Assembly (NCBI GenBank): GCA_903822335.1
Contig: CAIJOT010000257.1
Coordinates: forward strand, 1-46,323
DNA length: 46,323 nucleotides
Origin: an uncultured delta proteobacterium
GTDB lineage: Bacteria; Desulfobacterota; Syntrophorhabdia; Syntrophorhabdales; Syntrophorhabdaceae
Direction: 5' to 3'
The notes under the pieces are model-generated. The model had not been told where the DNA came from and did not search any database. It worked only from the letters and a program-made list of their open reading frames with translations. The position numbers and the translations under genes are program-made. Below are positions 17,930 through 25,962 of this stretch, in pieces. Numbering within the stretch: the stretch's first letter is position 1; each line of letters opens with the position of its first letter.

Positions 17930-18408
17930 ATGGCAATAAAACAGTGGAATAACCCGCCATCAATACAGATTGATATGCAGAAGCATTACGTGGCCTCAAT
18001 AGTGACCGCAAAAGGCACTATTAAGCTGGAATTATATTCTCCGCACCAAAAACTGTAAACAATTTCGTCTTTCTTGCGCGGGAAGGTTTCTATGACGGAG
18101 TAACATTCCACAGGGTCATCGAAGACTTTATGATTCAGGGAGGTGATCCTACCGGTACCGGCAGGGGAAGCCCCGGATATCGTTTTGACGATGAATTCGA
18201 AGGGAACCCGCTTATGCATGAAACAGGCGCGATCTCTATGGCGAATTCAGGAGCCAATACAAACGGGAGCCAATTTTTTATCACGTACTCACCACAACCG
18301 CACCTTGATGGCAAACACACGGTATTCGGCAAAGTGATAGAAGGGCAGGCTGTAGTGATGGTAATCCGGCAAGGGGATCAAATGGTGAGGGTAGAGATAG
18401 AGGAATAG
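17930..18408 (+). pseudogene. Cyclophilin-type peptidyl-prolyl isomerase, frameshifted
   Basis: The ATG at 17930 follows AAGGAGG and opens a cyclophilin ([26 protein letters not shown]) that hits a stop at 18056. The rest of the domain continues in another frame: [41 protein letters not shown], then [18 protein letters not shown] and an end in VEIEE. The catalytic Arg (FHRV) and the substrate-binding residues are intact. The break lies near 18044, where about four bases of a Pro-x-Ala-Pro coding stretch seem missing. Either the gene has recently decayed or the assembly has an error. Cyclophilins catalyse proline cis-trans isomerisation. Confidence 0.85.
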
Positions 18409-18427
18409 GGATCAGCCCTTGGCGGCT

Positions 18428-18456
18428 TGTTGCCCAAACCCATCCATAGCTGTATT
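18428..18456. repeat. Dispersed repeat, copy shared with the 32.26 kb element
   Basis: TGTTGCCCAAACCCATCCAT followed by AGCTGTATT matches 32261-32289 at 28 of 29 positions. At 32 kb it forms one arm of an inverted repeat pair; here only the single arm is seen. Confidence 0.75.
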
Positions 18457-18508
18457 TGTTTTGGCACTGATTGTCAATTTGCTTGTTCGTATCTCGTAAC
18501 CGGAAAAA

Positions 18509-18526
18509 GGGTTCAAGGGGTCGAGG
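18509..18526. repeat. 18-bp repeat, copy 1
   Basis: GGGTTCAAGGGGTCGAGG occurs here and identically at 19141-19158, so copies flank the two ends of the hydrogenase protease gene. The second copy sits in an 8-bp periodic tract. Confidence 0.75.
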
Positions 18527-18608
18527 CCTGCCCTGCTAAGGCGTTGTTGCAGTTCTTGGCCAGGGGTTCAAGTGAAAACAAATCCGCAATGAATTGAACT
18601 TGATTATT

Positions 18609-18640
18609 CCCTGCAGCCCTGCTGCGGGGTAGTTCATTTT
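18609..18640. repeat. Hairpin with GTAGTTCATTTT tail
   Basis: CCC-GCAGC pairs with GCTGC-GGG across a short loop, followed on the plus strand by GTAGTTCATTTT. Two related elements lie at 32191-32233 and 42926-42955. It overlaps the stop codon of the hydrogenase protease gene (minus strand). Confidence 0.6.
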
Positions 18641-19107
18641 GTTAAACCACAGTCTTCAATAATTACAGTTACAAGTTCAGGGATGGATTTTTCGACTTCA
18701 GGGGTTAAGGTTTCGCTGAAGGTTGTGTTGTCTTTGATTGAGATTGCGAAAATGTCTATTGTTTCAGGCATTGTGTATCCTAATGTTTTCCCCAATTCGA
18801 TTGCTGTTCGTACATCAAGGAAATGGGGACCGCATGGGTACGAGGAGGTATCTCCTAAATCTTCTACACTTAACCTATAAATCTCACCAGGATTGCTTTC
18901 ATCTGTCTTAATAGAGTCTACTATAATGACTCTTTCATATCCTGCCATCAAATCGAGTAACCCGATACCACCCAGGCTTGCTTCAACAACGTCTAAGTTC
19001 GGCAGCCCCTGGCACCTATTTTTAATCTCCCGTGCCACCAGAATGCCCGCACCGTCATCACTGAGGATGGTATTTCCAAGCCCGATGATTAATGTCCGAT
19101 TATCCAT
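18634..19107 (-). CDS. [NiFe]-hydrogenase maturation protease (HycI/HyaD family)
   Basis: This endopeptidase removes the C-terminal extension of the large subunit after nickel insertion. Seen: LIIGLGNTILSDDGAGILVA, the family N-terminal motif with an acidic nickel-sensing residue; VIIVDSIKT with the second acidic ligand; and CGPHFLDV with the histidine ligand. ATG 19107 (MDNRTLIIG) is the right start; the open frame further upstream is encoded by 8-bp repeats and is not conserved. At 157 residues it is full length. It lies directly downstream of its probable substrate, the large subunit, which keeps an uncleaved 27-residue tail. Confidence 0.93.
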   Translation of the reverse strand: MDNRTLIIGLGNTILSDDGAGILVAREIKNRCQGLPNLDVVEASLGGIGLLDLMAGYERVIIVDSIKTDESNPGEIYRLSVEDLGDTSSYPCGPHFLDVRTAIELGKTLGYTMPETIDIFAISIKDNTTFSETLTPEVEKSIPELVTVIIEDCGLTK

Positions 19108-19140
19108 TCTGTTAGTTTGCGTTTTGTCTGAAAGTTTATA

Positions 19141-19216
19141 GGGTTCAAGGGGTCGAGGGGTCAAGTGGTGCTTTTTTATAAAGTTTTTCACTCGAATCCT
19201 TGAATCCTCGAATCCC
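19141..19216. repeat. 8-bp periodic repeats upstream of the protease gene
   Basis: Two tracts: GGGTTCAA-GGGGTCGA-GGGGTCAA (19141-19164) and CGAATCCT-TGAATCCT-CGAATCCC (19193-19216). They fill the spacer between the large-subunit gene and the protease gene. The first tract contains the 18-bp repeat also seen at 18509. Confidence 0.75.
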
Positions 19217-19233
19217 AGAACCCTTACATAAAT

Positions 19234-20697
19234 TTACGCTCCTCTGCTTATGGTCTTAATCACGTTCCCTGTATAGTCATGGATGTTAATAACCAACGGC
19301 ATCTTTCCTGGGAGTGTATGGGTTGCACAGCCAAGACATGGGTCGTATGCACGGAACGCCATCTCTGCCATGTTCAACATGCCTTCTTTTACTTCCCCGC
19401 CCTTGATGAAGGCCTGTGCTGCCTTCTTCACCGAGAGGGAGATAGGAGCGGCATTATGCTGTGTAGCGACAATGAGGTTGACTTTGCTAATCAAACCTCT
19501 GTCGTCAGTCTCGTAATCGTGTATTAAAACTCCCCTGCATGCCTCGACACACCCGATACCTTTGCCGGTGAACTGGAAGTTCATATTCCTTATGTCTTTA
19601 CTCGTGAGCAATGGATCGTTGGCAATTTTTTGCATGTCCTCAGCAGCCTGCAATGCCTCAATTAATCGCGCCCAGTGGTAAGCGAGGGTATGGTGCGCTG
19701 GTTTACCAACGACGGACGCCATGTATTCATATTCTTTTTGTGCCAGAGGTGTAGCCATCCCGTCTGCAACATTGAACCTTGCGAGAGGACCTACACGGTA
19801 GAGGGACGTATCGTCGCCCTCAATAAGCCCTTTCCACCCTAATTTCCTTAAATATGTTAACCGAATATACGTCCATGGCTCAATCCACTCGCCGATATAG
19901 TCTATGTAATCACGGGGGTGGAAGAATGCGACTTCTTTTCCATTAGGGTCTATTACCCTTATCATACCTTCATAGTAGTTTTGCTTGTTATATTCATCCA
20001 CAATCGCCATGTAGTAAGTCTTCAAATTATATGGTTCACCTAAAATTAAATCGAGGTAAGTCTTGTTTCCCAGCACCGCATCTTTAAAAAGCTGGAGCGC
20101 AAATTGTGCGAATTCAACGCATAGATTGGCAGTTTCAATGATGGGTTTTCGCTCTTCTTCCTTTATGCCGCGGGGAACACCACCAGGCAAGCCTCCTTCA
20201 GGGTGGGCTGGTTTACTGGCAATCAGCCTTATGATATCTCTGGTCCTTTTTCTCACATCAATGACCTTTTTTGCGATATCAAGACCTACCTTGTTGATGA
20301 CACCAAGGATGTTTCTCTCTGCCGGATTGGCATCAGGTCCTACTACAAAATCGGGACCGCCAAGGAAAAAGAAGTGGATATAATGGTCCTCAATATAGTT
20401 GGCATTGTATTGAAGCTTCCTCACCAACTTTGCCGTGGGAGTTGGGGCAACGCCGTAAATATGATCGAGTGCCTTTGTAGACGCCATGTTATGAGGAGTT
20501 GGACAGACTCCACATATATTTGGCACTATTCTTGGCATCTCCTCAGCGGGTCTGCCAATACAGAACTTTTCAAACCCTCTCAACTCTGTTACCTGAAAAT
20601 ATGCATCCTCAACATCACCATTGTCATTAAGAAAGATATCTATCTTTCCATGCCCTTCCAATCTTGTTACAGGATTAATTGTTATCTTCTTGCCCAT
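19234..20697 (-). CDS. Group 3 [NiFe]-hydrogenase large (catalytic) subunit, MvhA-like
   Basis: The catalytic subunit carries the Ni-Fe site where H2 is split or formed. Seen: start MGKKITINPVTRLEGHGKI; N-terminal motif PNICGVCPTPH with Cys62 and Cys65; C-terminal motif DPCLGCATH with Cys454 and Cys457. A 27-residue extension after His460 should be cut by the protease encoded downstream. The sequence resembles cytoplasmic group 3 enzymes (Mvh, bidirectional and sulfhydrogenase types). One oddity: the usual Arg just before ICG in the first motif is Asn60. It follows the small-subunit gene by 9 nt. The exact subgroup (3b, 3c or 3d) needs a tree; the MvhD and MvhG-like partners favour 3c. Confidence 0.93.
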   Translation of the reverse strand: MGKKITINPVTRLEGHGKIDIFLNDNGDVEDAYFQVTELRGFEKFCIGRPAEEMPRIVPNICGVCPTPHNMASTKALDHIYGVAPTPTAKLVRKLQYNANYIEDHYIHFFFLGGPDFVVGPDANPAERNILGVINKVGLDIAKKVIDVRKRTRDIIRLIASKPAHPEGGLPGGVPRGIKEEERKPIIETANLCVEFAQFALQLFKDAVLGNKTYLDLILGEPYNLKTYYMAIVDEYNKQNYYEGMIRVIDPNGKEVAFFHPRDYIDYIGEWIEPWTYIRLTYLRKLGWKGLIEGDDTSLYRVGPLARFNVADGMATPLAQKEYEYMASVVGKPAHHTLAYHWARLIEALQAAEDMQKIANDPLLTSKDIRNMNFQFTGKGIGCVEACRGVLIHDYETDDRGLISKVNLIVATQHNAAPISLSVKKAAQAFIKGGEVKEGMLNMAEMAFRAYDPCLGCATHTLPGKMPLVINIHDYTGNVIKTISRGA

Positions 20698-20706
20698 CTT
20701 TGCACC

Positions 20707-21687
20707 TCATGCTTTTTTTGATGCTTCTCGTCTTTTTCTCAAGAGAGAAGATGCAGTGGTAAACCGATAAAAGTAACCTACAGGGTCATCTAATTCGTCC
20801 GCAATTTTTTTCCTTCCATCCTCTGTCTCTGCAGCGATCAAGGATGCAAGGGCTGATAGATATTTTGCACCCATGTCAGCAACGCCCTCCACAGGCCCAA
20901 AGCAACCCCGGCACGGGAGATTGATATTGATACATACCTCTCCGCAACCCCTTCTCGTTGCCGGTCCGAGACATACAACACCCTGTGCAAGGAAACATTT
21001 CTCAGGGTCAGCTTCTATCTCATGGATTCGTTTGATTTCTGTAATCGCTAATCTTTCCGGTTTTGTTTTATTTCTGGCACATACGTCACAGAGTGCTGTA
21101 TCAGGTGCCAATGTTGAACCTTTAGGTGGTAAATCCCCTGCTATCGCTGCCCGGGCAACCTCAAAAATAAGATCCGGTGGTGGTGGACACCCAGGCAGGT
21201 AATAATCCACATCAATTATATTGTTTAATGGGAAAACCTGATTGTAGAACTCAGGAAGCGTTAAGCTATTCCCGTTCTTCATAGTTATGGTTTGTGGCAC
21301 ATTGTGTTCCGGATTGACAACTGTTGGAGCGTCGCCGTAGACCCACTGAAAAATATCTTTTTTCGTTGTAAGGTTGGCCATGCCAGGTGTCCCTCCGAAG
21401 CAGGCGCAGGCACCGAATGCCAGCACGAGCTCCGATTTCTTTCGTAACAGGTGTGCAAGCTCCTCGTGTTCAGAATTCCTCACGGAACCGTTGATAATAC
21501 TCAATGTAATTTCTTTGTCTTTCATTGCCTCAATGTGGTGGTATTTAAAGTCAAGCGCCACAGGCCAGAGGATTATGTCAAAGGCATTGGTTACCTTTAA
21601 AATATCCTCATTCAGGTCAACAACAGCCTCATCACACCCCCCGCATCCGCCAAACCAACATATCGCTACTTTTGGTTTATCTGCCAT
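20707..21687 (-). CDS. Group 3 [NiFe]-hydrogenase small subunit, MvhG-like
   Basis: This subunit carries electrons from the Ni-Fe site through Fe-S clusters. Seen: WFGGCGGCDEAVVDL (residues about 11-25) and AFGACACFGG, YLPGCPPPP for the proximal cluster. Further cysteine sets follow: CDVCARN, CFLAQGVVC, RRGCGEVC and NLPCRGCFGP for medial and distal clusters. There is no Tat signal or membrane anchor, so the enzyme is cytoplasmic. At 326 residues it is normal for an MvhG type. The start overlaps the end of the upstream fusion gene by 11 nt. Confidence 0.93.
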   Translation of the reverse strand: MADKPKVAICWFGGCGGCDEAVVDLNEDILKVTNAFDIILWPVALDFKYHHIEAMKDKEITLSIINGSVRNSEHEELAHLLRKKSELVLAFGACACFGGTPGMANLTTKKDIFQWVYGDAPTVVNPEHNVPQTITMKNGNSLTLPEFYNQVFPLNNIIDVDYYLPGCPPPPDLIFEVARAAIAGDLPPKGSTLAPDTALCDVCARNKTKPERLAITEIKRIHEIEADPEKCFLAQGVVCLGPATRRGCGEVCININLPCRGCFGPVEGVADMGAKYLSALASLIAAETEDGRKKIADELDDPVGYFYRFTTASSLLRKRREASKKA

Positions 21688-23878
21688 GTGTAACCTCCTG
21701 TCTCTTTATTGGTCCGAGACCTTTTAATCTATCCATAAAACCGTTAATGATTCCTTGAATCTTTTCTCCTTGTGGATCAATAGAGGTTACCACTTCCAGC
21801 CTCTCTTTTTCGATTCCAAAAGACTCCAATATTTTATGGATAAGATACATTCTTTTTCTTGCTTCCTGATTCCCATCCTGAAAATGGCAGTCTCCCTCAC
21901 CGCATCCAAGGAGCATGACACCATCACTGCCTTTCTTGAAGGATTCAAGTATGTCCGTTGCATCAACCTTTCCTATACAGACGACAGGCACCATGCTTTT
22001 TATATTTTTAAACGTTCCATTGCCAGCAGCATATCCCCATCCAAATTTACAGGCAAAGCAGACAATACCTGGTGTGTCGGTAATTTTATGTTTTTCCGTT
22101 GCAGAGAGGTCTGGGACAAGCTCTCTTGCACCTGATGGACACGCAGAAACACACATACCGCAGGCTTTACACAACAAGGGGTCTGTGTAAGAAACACGTT
22201 TCACACCTACCTCTCTTCCATCAAAAAGTATAGGCATGTCTGCGAGGTGTGCTGTGCTGTAGTTACATGCTGCTACGCACATGCCGCAACCGCTGCAAAG
22301 GGTTTCATCTACTTTTACAGTGGGAAGTTCAGGCTGGATACCAGTTGCTACACATGCCTTACATGAGATGCATGGTCCGCATTCAAGGCACCTTCTTGCC
22401 TCTTTTATGGCCTCATCGAGGGTGAATCCTATTTCAAAAGGTTCAAAGTTCATTCTCTTATCAGGAGGCGTCCATTTCGGGGCAGGTTCAGGTTTGAAGA
22501 CATCTCTTAGAGGTGGCTTGCTGCCTTCATATGTAACTAACCACCGGGCCGTACTTACACCCCTCAAATATTTATCGATTGAATCTGCAGCCTGCCTTCC
22601 TTCTGCCATGGCGTCTACCATGAATCCAATTCTCCTCACGTCTCCGCCGAGAAATACATCCTTTCTTTTTTGACTCTGAAGGGTCAGGGGGTTTACCGCG
22701 AGCCTCCCGCTTTCGTCAAAAAGTCCTGTGTTCTGTAGCAATGATCTATCCATCATCTGCCCGATGGTGATGAGAAGGACATCCCCCTCTATCTCTATAC
22801 AATCGGAGGTGTCAAATTTGGGATTAAATCCCTTTTCATCAAAAACGCTTGTACACTTGGGGCAGTCTATCTTTTCGAATTTGTCTTTTTTCCCAATGAC
22901 ACTTCTTACACCTCTCGAATAGACAATCCGTATACCTTCCTGGTGGGCACCCTCTATCTCTTCGAGGTCGGCAGGAATGCCATCCTTAGAGGACTTATCC
23001 CATGTCTCAAGGCATACGATAGTTGCTTTTCCGCCCAACCTGGCCGCTGTCCTTGCAGCATCGAAGGCAACATTACCACCACCGACGACAATCACGTTTT
23101 TGTCTTTATAATAATCAGGAGGAATATTGTTTTTTGCCACTTCATCAAGCAAAGTGAGACCATACATAACATTCTCTAATCCATGCCAGTCTACCGGTTT
23201 TATGCCTAAGGTGAGGGCACGGGGATAAGGAGTACCAGTGGCAATAAAGAAGGCTTTAAAACCTTGATCTTTTAACTGTGAGATAGGATCACCACCATTT
23301 ACTTTCACCTTTTTCTTGATTTTAATCCCTCCGAGGCGGATAAGGTTGTCAACAGCAGTATCCAGCACCTTTTCAGGTAAACGGTATTTAGGGATATACC
23401 TGACCGCACCGCCAAGTTTTGGATTGTTGTCAAAAATCGTCACGTCGTACCCCTTCTTGCTCAACTCCCAGGCGCAAAACAATCCGCCAGGTCCGCCGCC
23501 GAGAATAGCCACTGGTCCTTTATCTTTTTTGACATCCAGGGGTTTCTTCTCATTCAGGTACGGTGTATACATATCAGAGAGAAATTGCTTCAAAAGCCTT
23601 CTCTTAACAGAACCACCCTTGTTTTTGTAGTTACATTCCCGTTCGCAGATACCGCAGATATAACCACAGACTGTGAAGAAGGGGTTTCTGTCGTACAGAA
23701 AGTCTCCAATCTGAATCACCCCGTCGCGAGCCTTTTCCGGATCGTTGGGGAGAAGAGAGATCATCACGTTTGATCTTTGAATTGCCTCTTTAATCGGACA
23801 TCTTACCTGGCAGGGGGGTAGAGTCTGCTTGACTGCTGCCTCTGCACTCGCCTGTTCGTCAGCCCTCAGTTGCCACAT
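21677..23878 (-). CDS. Fusion of GltD/NfnB-like flavoprotein, ferredoxin and MvhD
   Basis: A 733-residue electron-transfer hub. Order of parts: an N-terminal Fe-S region (LPPCQVRCPIKEA, then CGYICGICERECNYKNKGG); a FAD site (VAILGGGPGGLFCAWELSKKGY, about 107-128); an NAD(P) site (NVIVVGGGNVAFDAARTAARLGG); CLECGPCISCKAC; two [4Fe-4S] motifs (CSGCGMCVAACNY and CKACGMCVSACPSG); and a C-terminal MvhD/FlpD domain (IVCFACKFGWGYAAGN, MLLGCGEGDCHF). Known: GltD/NfnB- and HdrA-type proteins pass electrons between NAD(P)H, flavin and ferredoxin, and MvhD links hydrogenase to HdrA. Here both are one chain. The start has a perfect AAAGGAGGT site and a consensus promoter lies upstream. Confidence 0.9.
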   Translation of the reverse strand: MWQLRADEQASAEAAVKQTLPPCQVRCPIKEAIQRSNVMISLLPNDPEKARDGVIQIGDFLYDRNPFFTVCGYICGICERECNYKNKGGSVKRRLLKQFLSDMYTPYLNEKKPLDVKKDKGPVAILGGGPGGLFCAWELSKKGYDVTIFDNNPKLGGAVRYIPKYRLPEKVLDTAVDNLIRLGGIKIKKKVKVNGGDPISQLKDQGFKAFFIATGTPYPRALTLGIKPVDWHGLENVMYGLTLLDEVAKNNIPPDYYKDKNVIVVGGGNVAFDAARTAARLGGKATIVCLETWDKSSKDGIPADLEEIEGAHQEGIRIVYSRGVRSVIGKKDKFEKIDCPKCTSVFDEKGFNPKFDTSDCIEIEGDVLLITIGQMMDRSLLQNTGLFDESGRLAVNPLTLQSQKRKDVFLGGDVRRIGFMVDAMAEGRQAADSIDKYLRGVSTARWLVTYEGSKPPLRDVFKPEPAPKWTPPDKRMNFEPFEIGFTLDEAIKEARRCLECGPCISCKACVATGIQPELPTVKVDETLCSGCGMCVAACNYSTAHLADMPILFDGREVGVKRVSYTDPLLCKACGMCVSACPSGARELVPDLSATEKHKITDTPGIVCFACKFGWGYAAGNGTFKNIKSMVPVVCIGKVDATDILESFKKGSDGVMLLGCGEGDCHFQDGNQEARKRMYLIHKILESFGIEKERLEVVTSIDPQGEKIQGIINGFMDRLKGLGPIKRQEVTHGR

Positions 23879-23949
23879 ATTGCTTACCTCCTTTATAGCG
23901 GTATGTTACCTTTATTATTCTAATGTGAAACAATGTACAATGACTGCTT

Positions 23950-23978
23950 ATTGTAAAAGATTTACATGAGCATGTCAA
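23950..23978 (-). promoter_or_regulatory. Sigma-70-type promoter of the hydrogenase structural genes
   Basis: On the minus strand, TTGACA (23978-23973), a 17-nt spacer and TACAAT (23955-23950). Transcription would begin near 23943, giving a leader of about 65 nt before the fusion gene. A second TTGACA at 24040-24035 has no good -10 partner. This suggests the core hydrogenase genes can be transcribed apart from the three upstream subunits. Confidence 0.75.
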
Positions 23979-24071
23979 TTATTTATACGGTATATTTTGT
24001 AATTTATAATACCTTATCCGTATAATTCAGTAGTTGTCAATAAAATCAAAACAATCCAATAAAGAGGCTCT

Positions 24072-24908
24072 TTAAATTTCGGATGGATATTCCCTGAGTT
24101 GTGCCAGAGAAAAAACAGGGCCGTCTTTACACACATACATGCTTCCAATATTGCAACGTCCACAGAGCCCAATGCCGCATTTCATCCGTTTTTCCAGTGT
24201 AGTAATTATACGGTCATCTTTAAAATTTAATCGAGCCAACCCTTGCAGGACATATTTAATCATAATAGGGGGGCCACACGTGATGGCGATTGTATTTTCA
24301 GGGGATGGCGCTACTTCGTTGAGAACAGTAGGAACAAAACCTACACGCTTATCCCACCCTGGGAATTCTGTATCCACAGTAAGAATCAACTCCACATCAC
24401 TATGCGATTCCCACTCTTTCAGGTCATCTTTATAGCAAAGATCAATGGGAGTCCTTGCACCGTATATGATAGTGATATCTCCATAATCAGGACGATTATC
24501 TAACATGTAGAGAATAAGTGTTCTTAGGGGGGCCAATCCAATACCTCCCCCGATAAAAAGGATTTTTTTCCCTTTCATTTCTTCGTAGGGAAACCAGTTT
24601 CCCAGTGGTGCTCTTACGCCAATCTGATCTCCAACAGAGAGTTCATGGATAGCTTTTGTGACTTCCCCGACCTTCATTACACTGAACTGGAGATACTCCA
24701 TTCGGGTTGGTGGGGAATTGATCACGAAGGTGGCTTCTCCCACCCCAAAAACAGAGAGTTGGCCTACCTGTCCAGGCTGAAAGGAAAAGTTTTTCATTGT
24801 TTCCTGGTCGTTAAATATGACTTGATAAGATTTGATAGTTGGTGTCTCATCTATTATCCTGGTAACGGTAGCAATGTCAGGCAGATAAGGATTCTTAATG
24901 TTTGTCAT
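24072..24908 (-). CDS. FAD/NAD(P)-binding electron-transfer subunit (HydG / FlxA-like)
   Basis: A 278-residue ferredoxin-NADP+ reductase-family protein like sulfhydrogenase gamma, anaerobic sulfite reductase B and FlxA. Seen: a FAD-binding barrel with FQPGQVGQLSVFGVGEATF, an NAD-binding region with ILFIGGGIGLAPLRTLI and AITCGPPIMIKYVL, and a C-terminal [2Fe-2S] loop MKCGIGLCGRCNIG...YVC. It would be the NAD(P)H entry or exit of the complex. Its start overlaps the preceding gene by 14 nt; 193 nt with a promoter separate it from the fusion gene. Confidence 0.9.
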   Translation of the reverse strand: MTNIKNPYLPDIATVTRIIDETPTIKSYQVIFNDQETMKNFSFQPGQVGQLSVFGVGEATFVINSPPTRMEYLQFSVMKVGEVTKAIHELSVGDQIGVRAPLGNWFPYEEMKGKKILFIGGGIGLAPLRTLILYMLDNRPDYGDITIIYGARTPIDLCYKDDLKEWESHSDVELILTVDTEFPGWDKRVGFVPTVLNEVAPSPENTIAITCGPPIMIKYVLQGLARLNFKDDRIITTLEKRMKCGIGLCGRCNIGSMYVCKDGPVFSLAQLREYPSEI

Positions 24909-25962
24909 CTACGCTCTCCCGCATATTGTCTTTAAGAGAGGCCACAACGTTACTGATGCTGATGGATACCGGACAGTACCTGATACATCGTCCACAACCA
25001 GAGCAGGCTATAACACCATTATACTTTTCAGGATAATAGAGGAACTTGTGTCCTACCCTGTTTTTCAGCCTGCCATATTTAGCAGGCCTCGGATTGTGGC
25101 CGCTTGCCTCGAGGGTAAAATGATGGAACATACATGCATCCCAGGTGCGAATCCGTTCACCGGTATTTGCTGTTTGCTCATCTGTGATATTGAAACAATA
25201 ACATGTGGGACAGAGATATGTACAAGCCCCGCAACTGATACATCTATTCCCTTCCTGTTCCCAGAATGTATCCTCATGAAAACGGGGAAGAGGTTTTTTA
25301 CCAGGTTCGTCGTCGGAGAAAGGCTTTTCTACCATAGTGTAACAAGCCTTCCGGATATTCTCAGCCTCATCAATATATGAACTCCCATCCTCGAAAAGAG
25401 GCTCCCTGAGAAGAGCTTCTCCCTTCTCTGTGGACGCTTCTAAGAAATAACCTTTTTCTAATTCAGTCATAAGGATATCAGAGCCTGCTTTATCGGCAGG
25501 TCCACCTCCAACTGATGTGCAGAAACATCCAACGTACGGTACAGGACATGAAAGCGTGATAATCGTTGTCTTTTCTCGCCGTCCCCGGTAATAGGGATCA
25601 GCTATATCGGTTTCAATATAGACACTGTCAATGATCATAAATCCTTTGGCATCACAGGGCCGTGCTCCAAAAATGATTGTGGGTGGATATTCCAAATTTT
25701 CCTTTAACTCAATTGATGTTTTTTGTGGGTTGTCAGGTTCTTTTTTGAAATTGAATGAAAAAAGCTGTTCACACTGGGAAAAGATAATTGTTTTTGGTGA
25801 ACTATTCGCAGGCCGGTCAAAACACAGGTTTTTTTCTGGATTAAAAAGCTGGAACAAAACAACATCATCTTCAAGGCAAGGAACAAAAAGCTGGTGTTTT
25901 TCACTGAGAACTTTTAACCAATCTTTCATCTTTTCTTTCGGAAGATAAGCTGTCGTTGCCAT
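24895..25962 (-). CDS. 4Fe-4S electron-transfer subunit (HydB / FlxB-like)
   Basis: A 355-residue protein of the sulfhydrogenase beta / anaerobic sulfite reductase A type. Seen: PTIIFGARPCDAKGFMIID, the cysteine-rich CPVPYVGCFCTSVGG segment, and two [4Fe-4S] motifs in the C-terminal half (CISCGACTYLCPTCYC and CSGCGRCIRYCPVSI). It would carry electrons between the flavin subunit (24072-24908) and the rest. Start and stop overlap neighbours on both sides (1 nt upstream, 14 nt downstream), so the three genes are translated as a unit. Confidence 0.9.
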   Translation of the reverse strand: MATTAYLPKEKMKDWLKVLSEKHQLFVPCLEDDVVLFQLFNPEKNLCFDRPANSSPKTIIFSQCEQLFSFNFKKEPDNPQKTSIELKENLEYPPTIIFGARPCDAKGFMIIDSVYIETDIADPYYRGRREKTTIITLSCPVPYVGCFCTSVGGGPADKAGSDILMTELEKGYFLEASTEKGEALLREPLFEDGSSYIDEAENIRKACYTMVEKPFSDDEPGKKPLPRFHEDTFWEQEGNRCISCGACTYLCPTCYCFNITDEQTANTGERIRTWDACMFHHFTLEASGHNPRPAKYGRLKNRVGHKFLYYPEKYNGVIACSGCGRCIRYCPVSISISNVVASLKDNMRESVDDKH

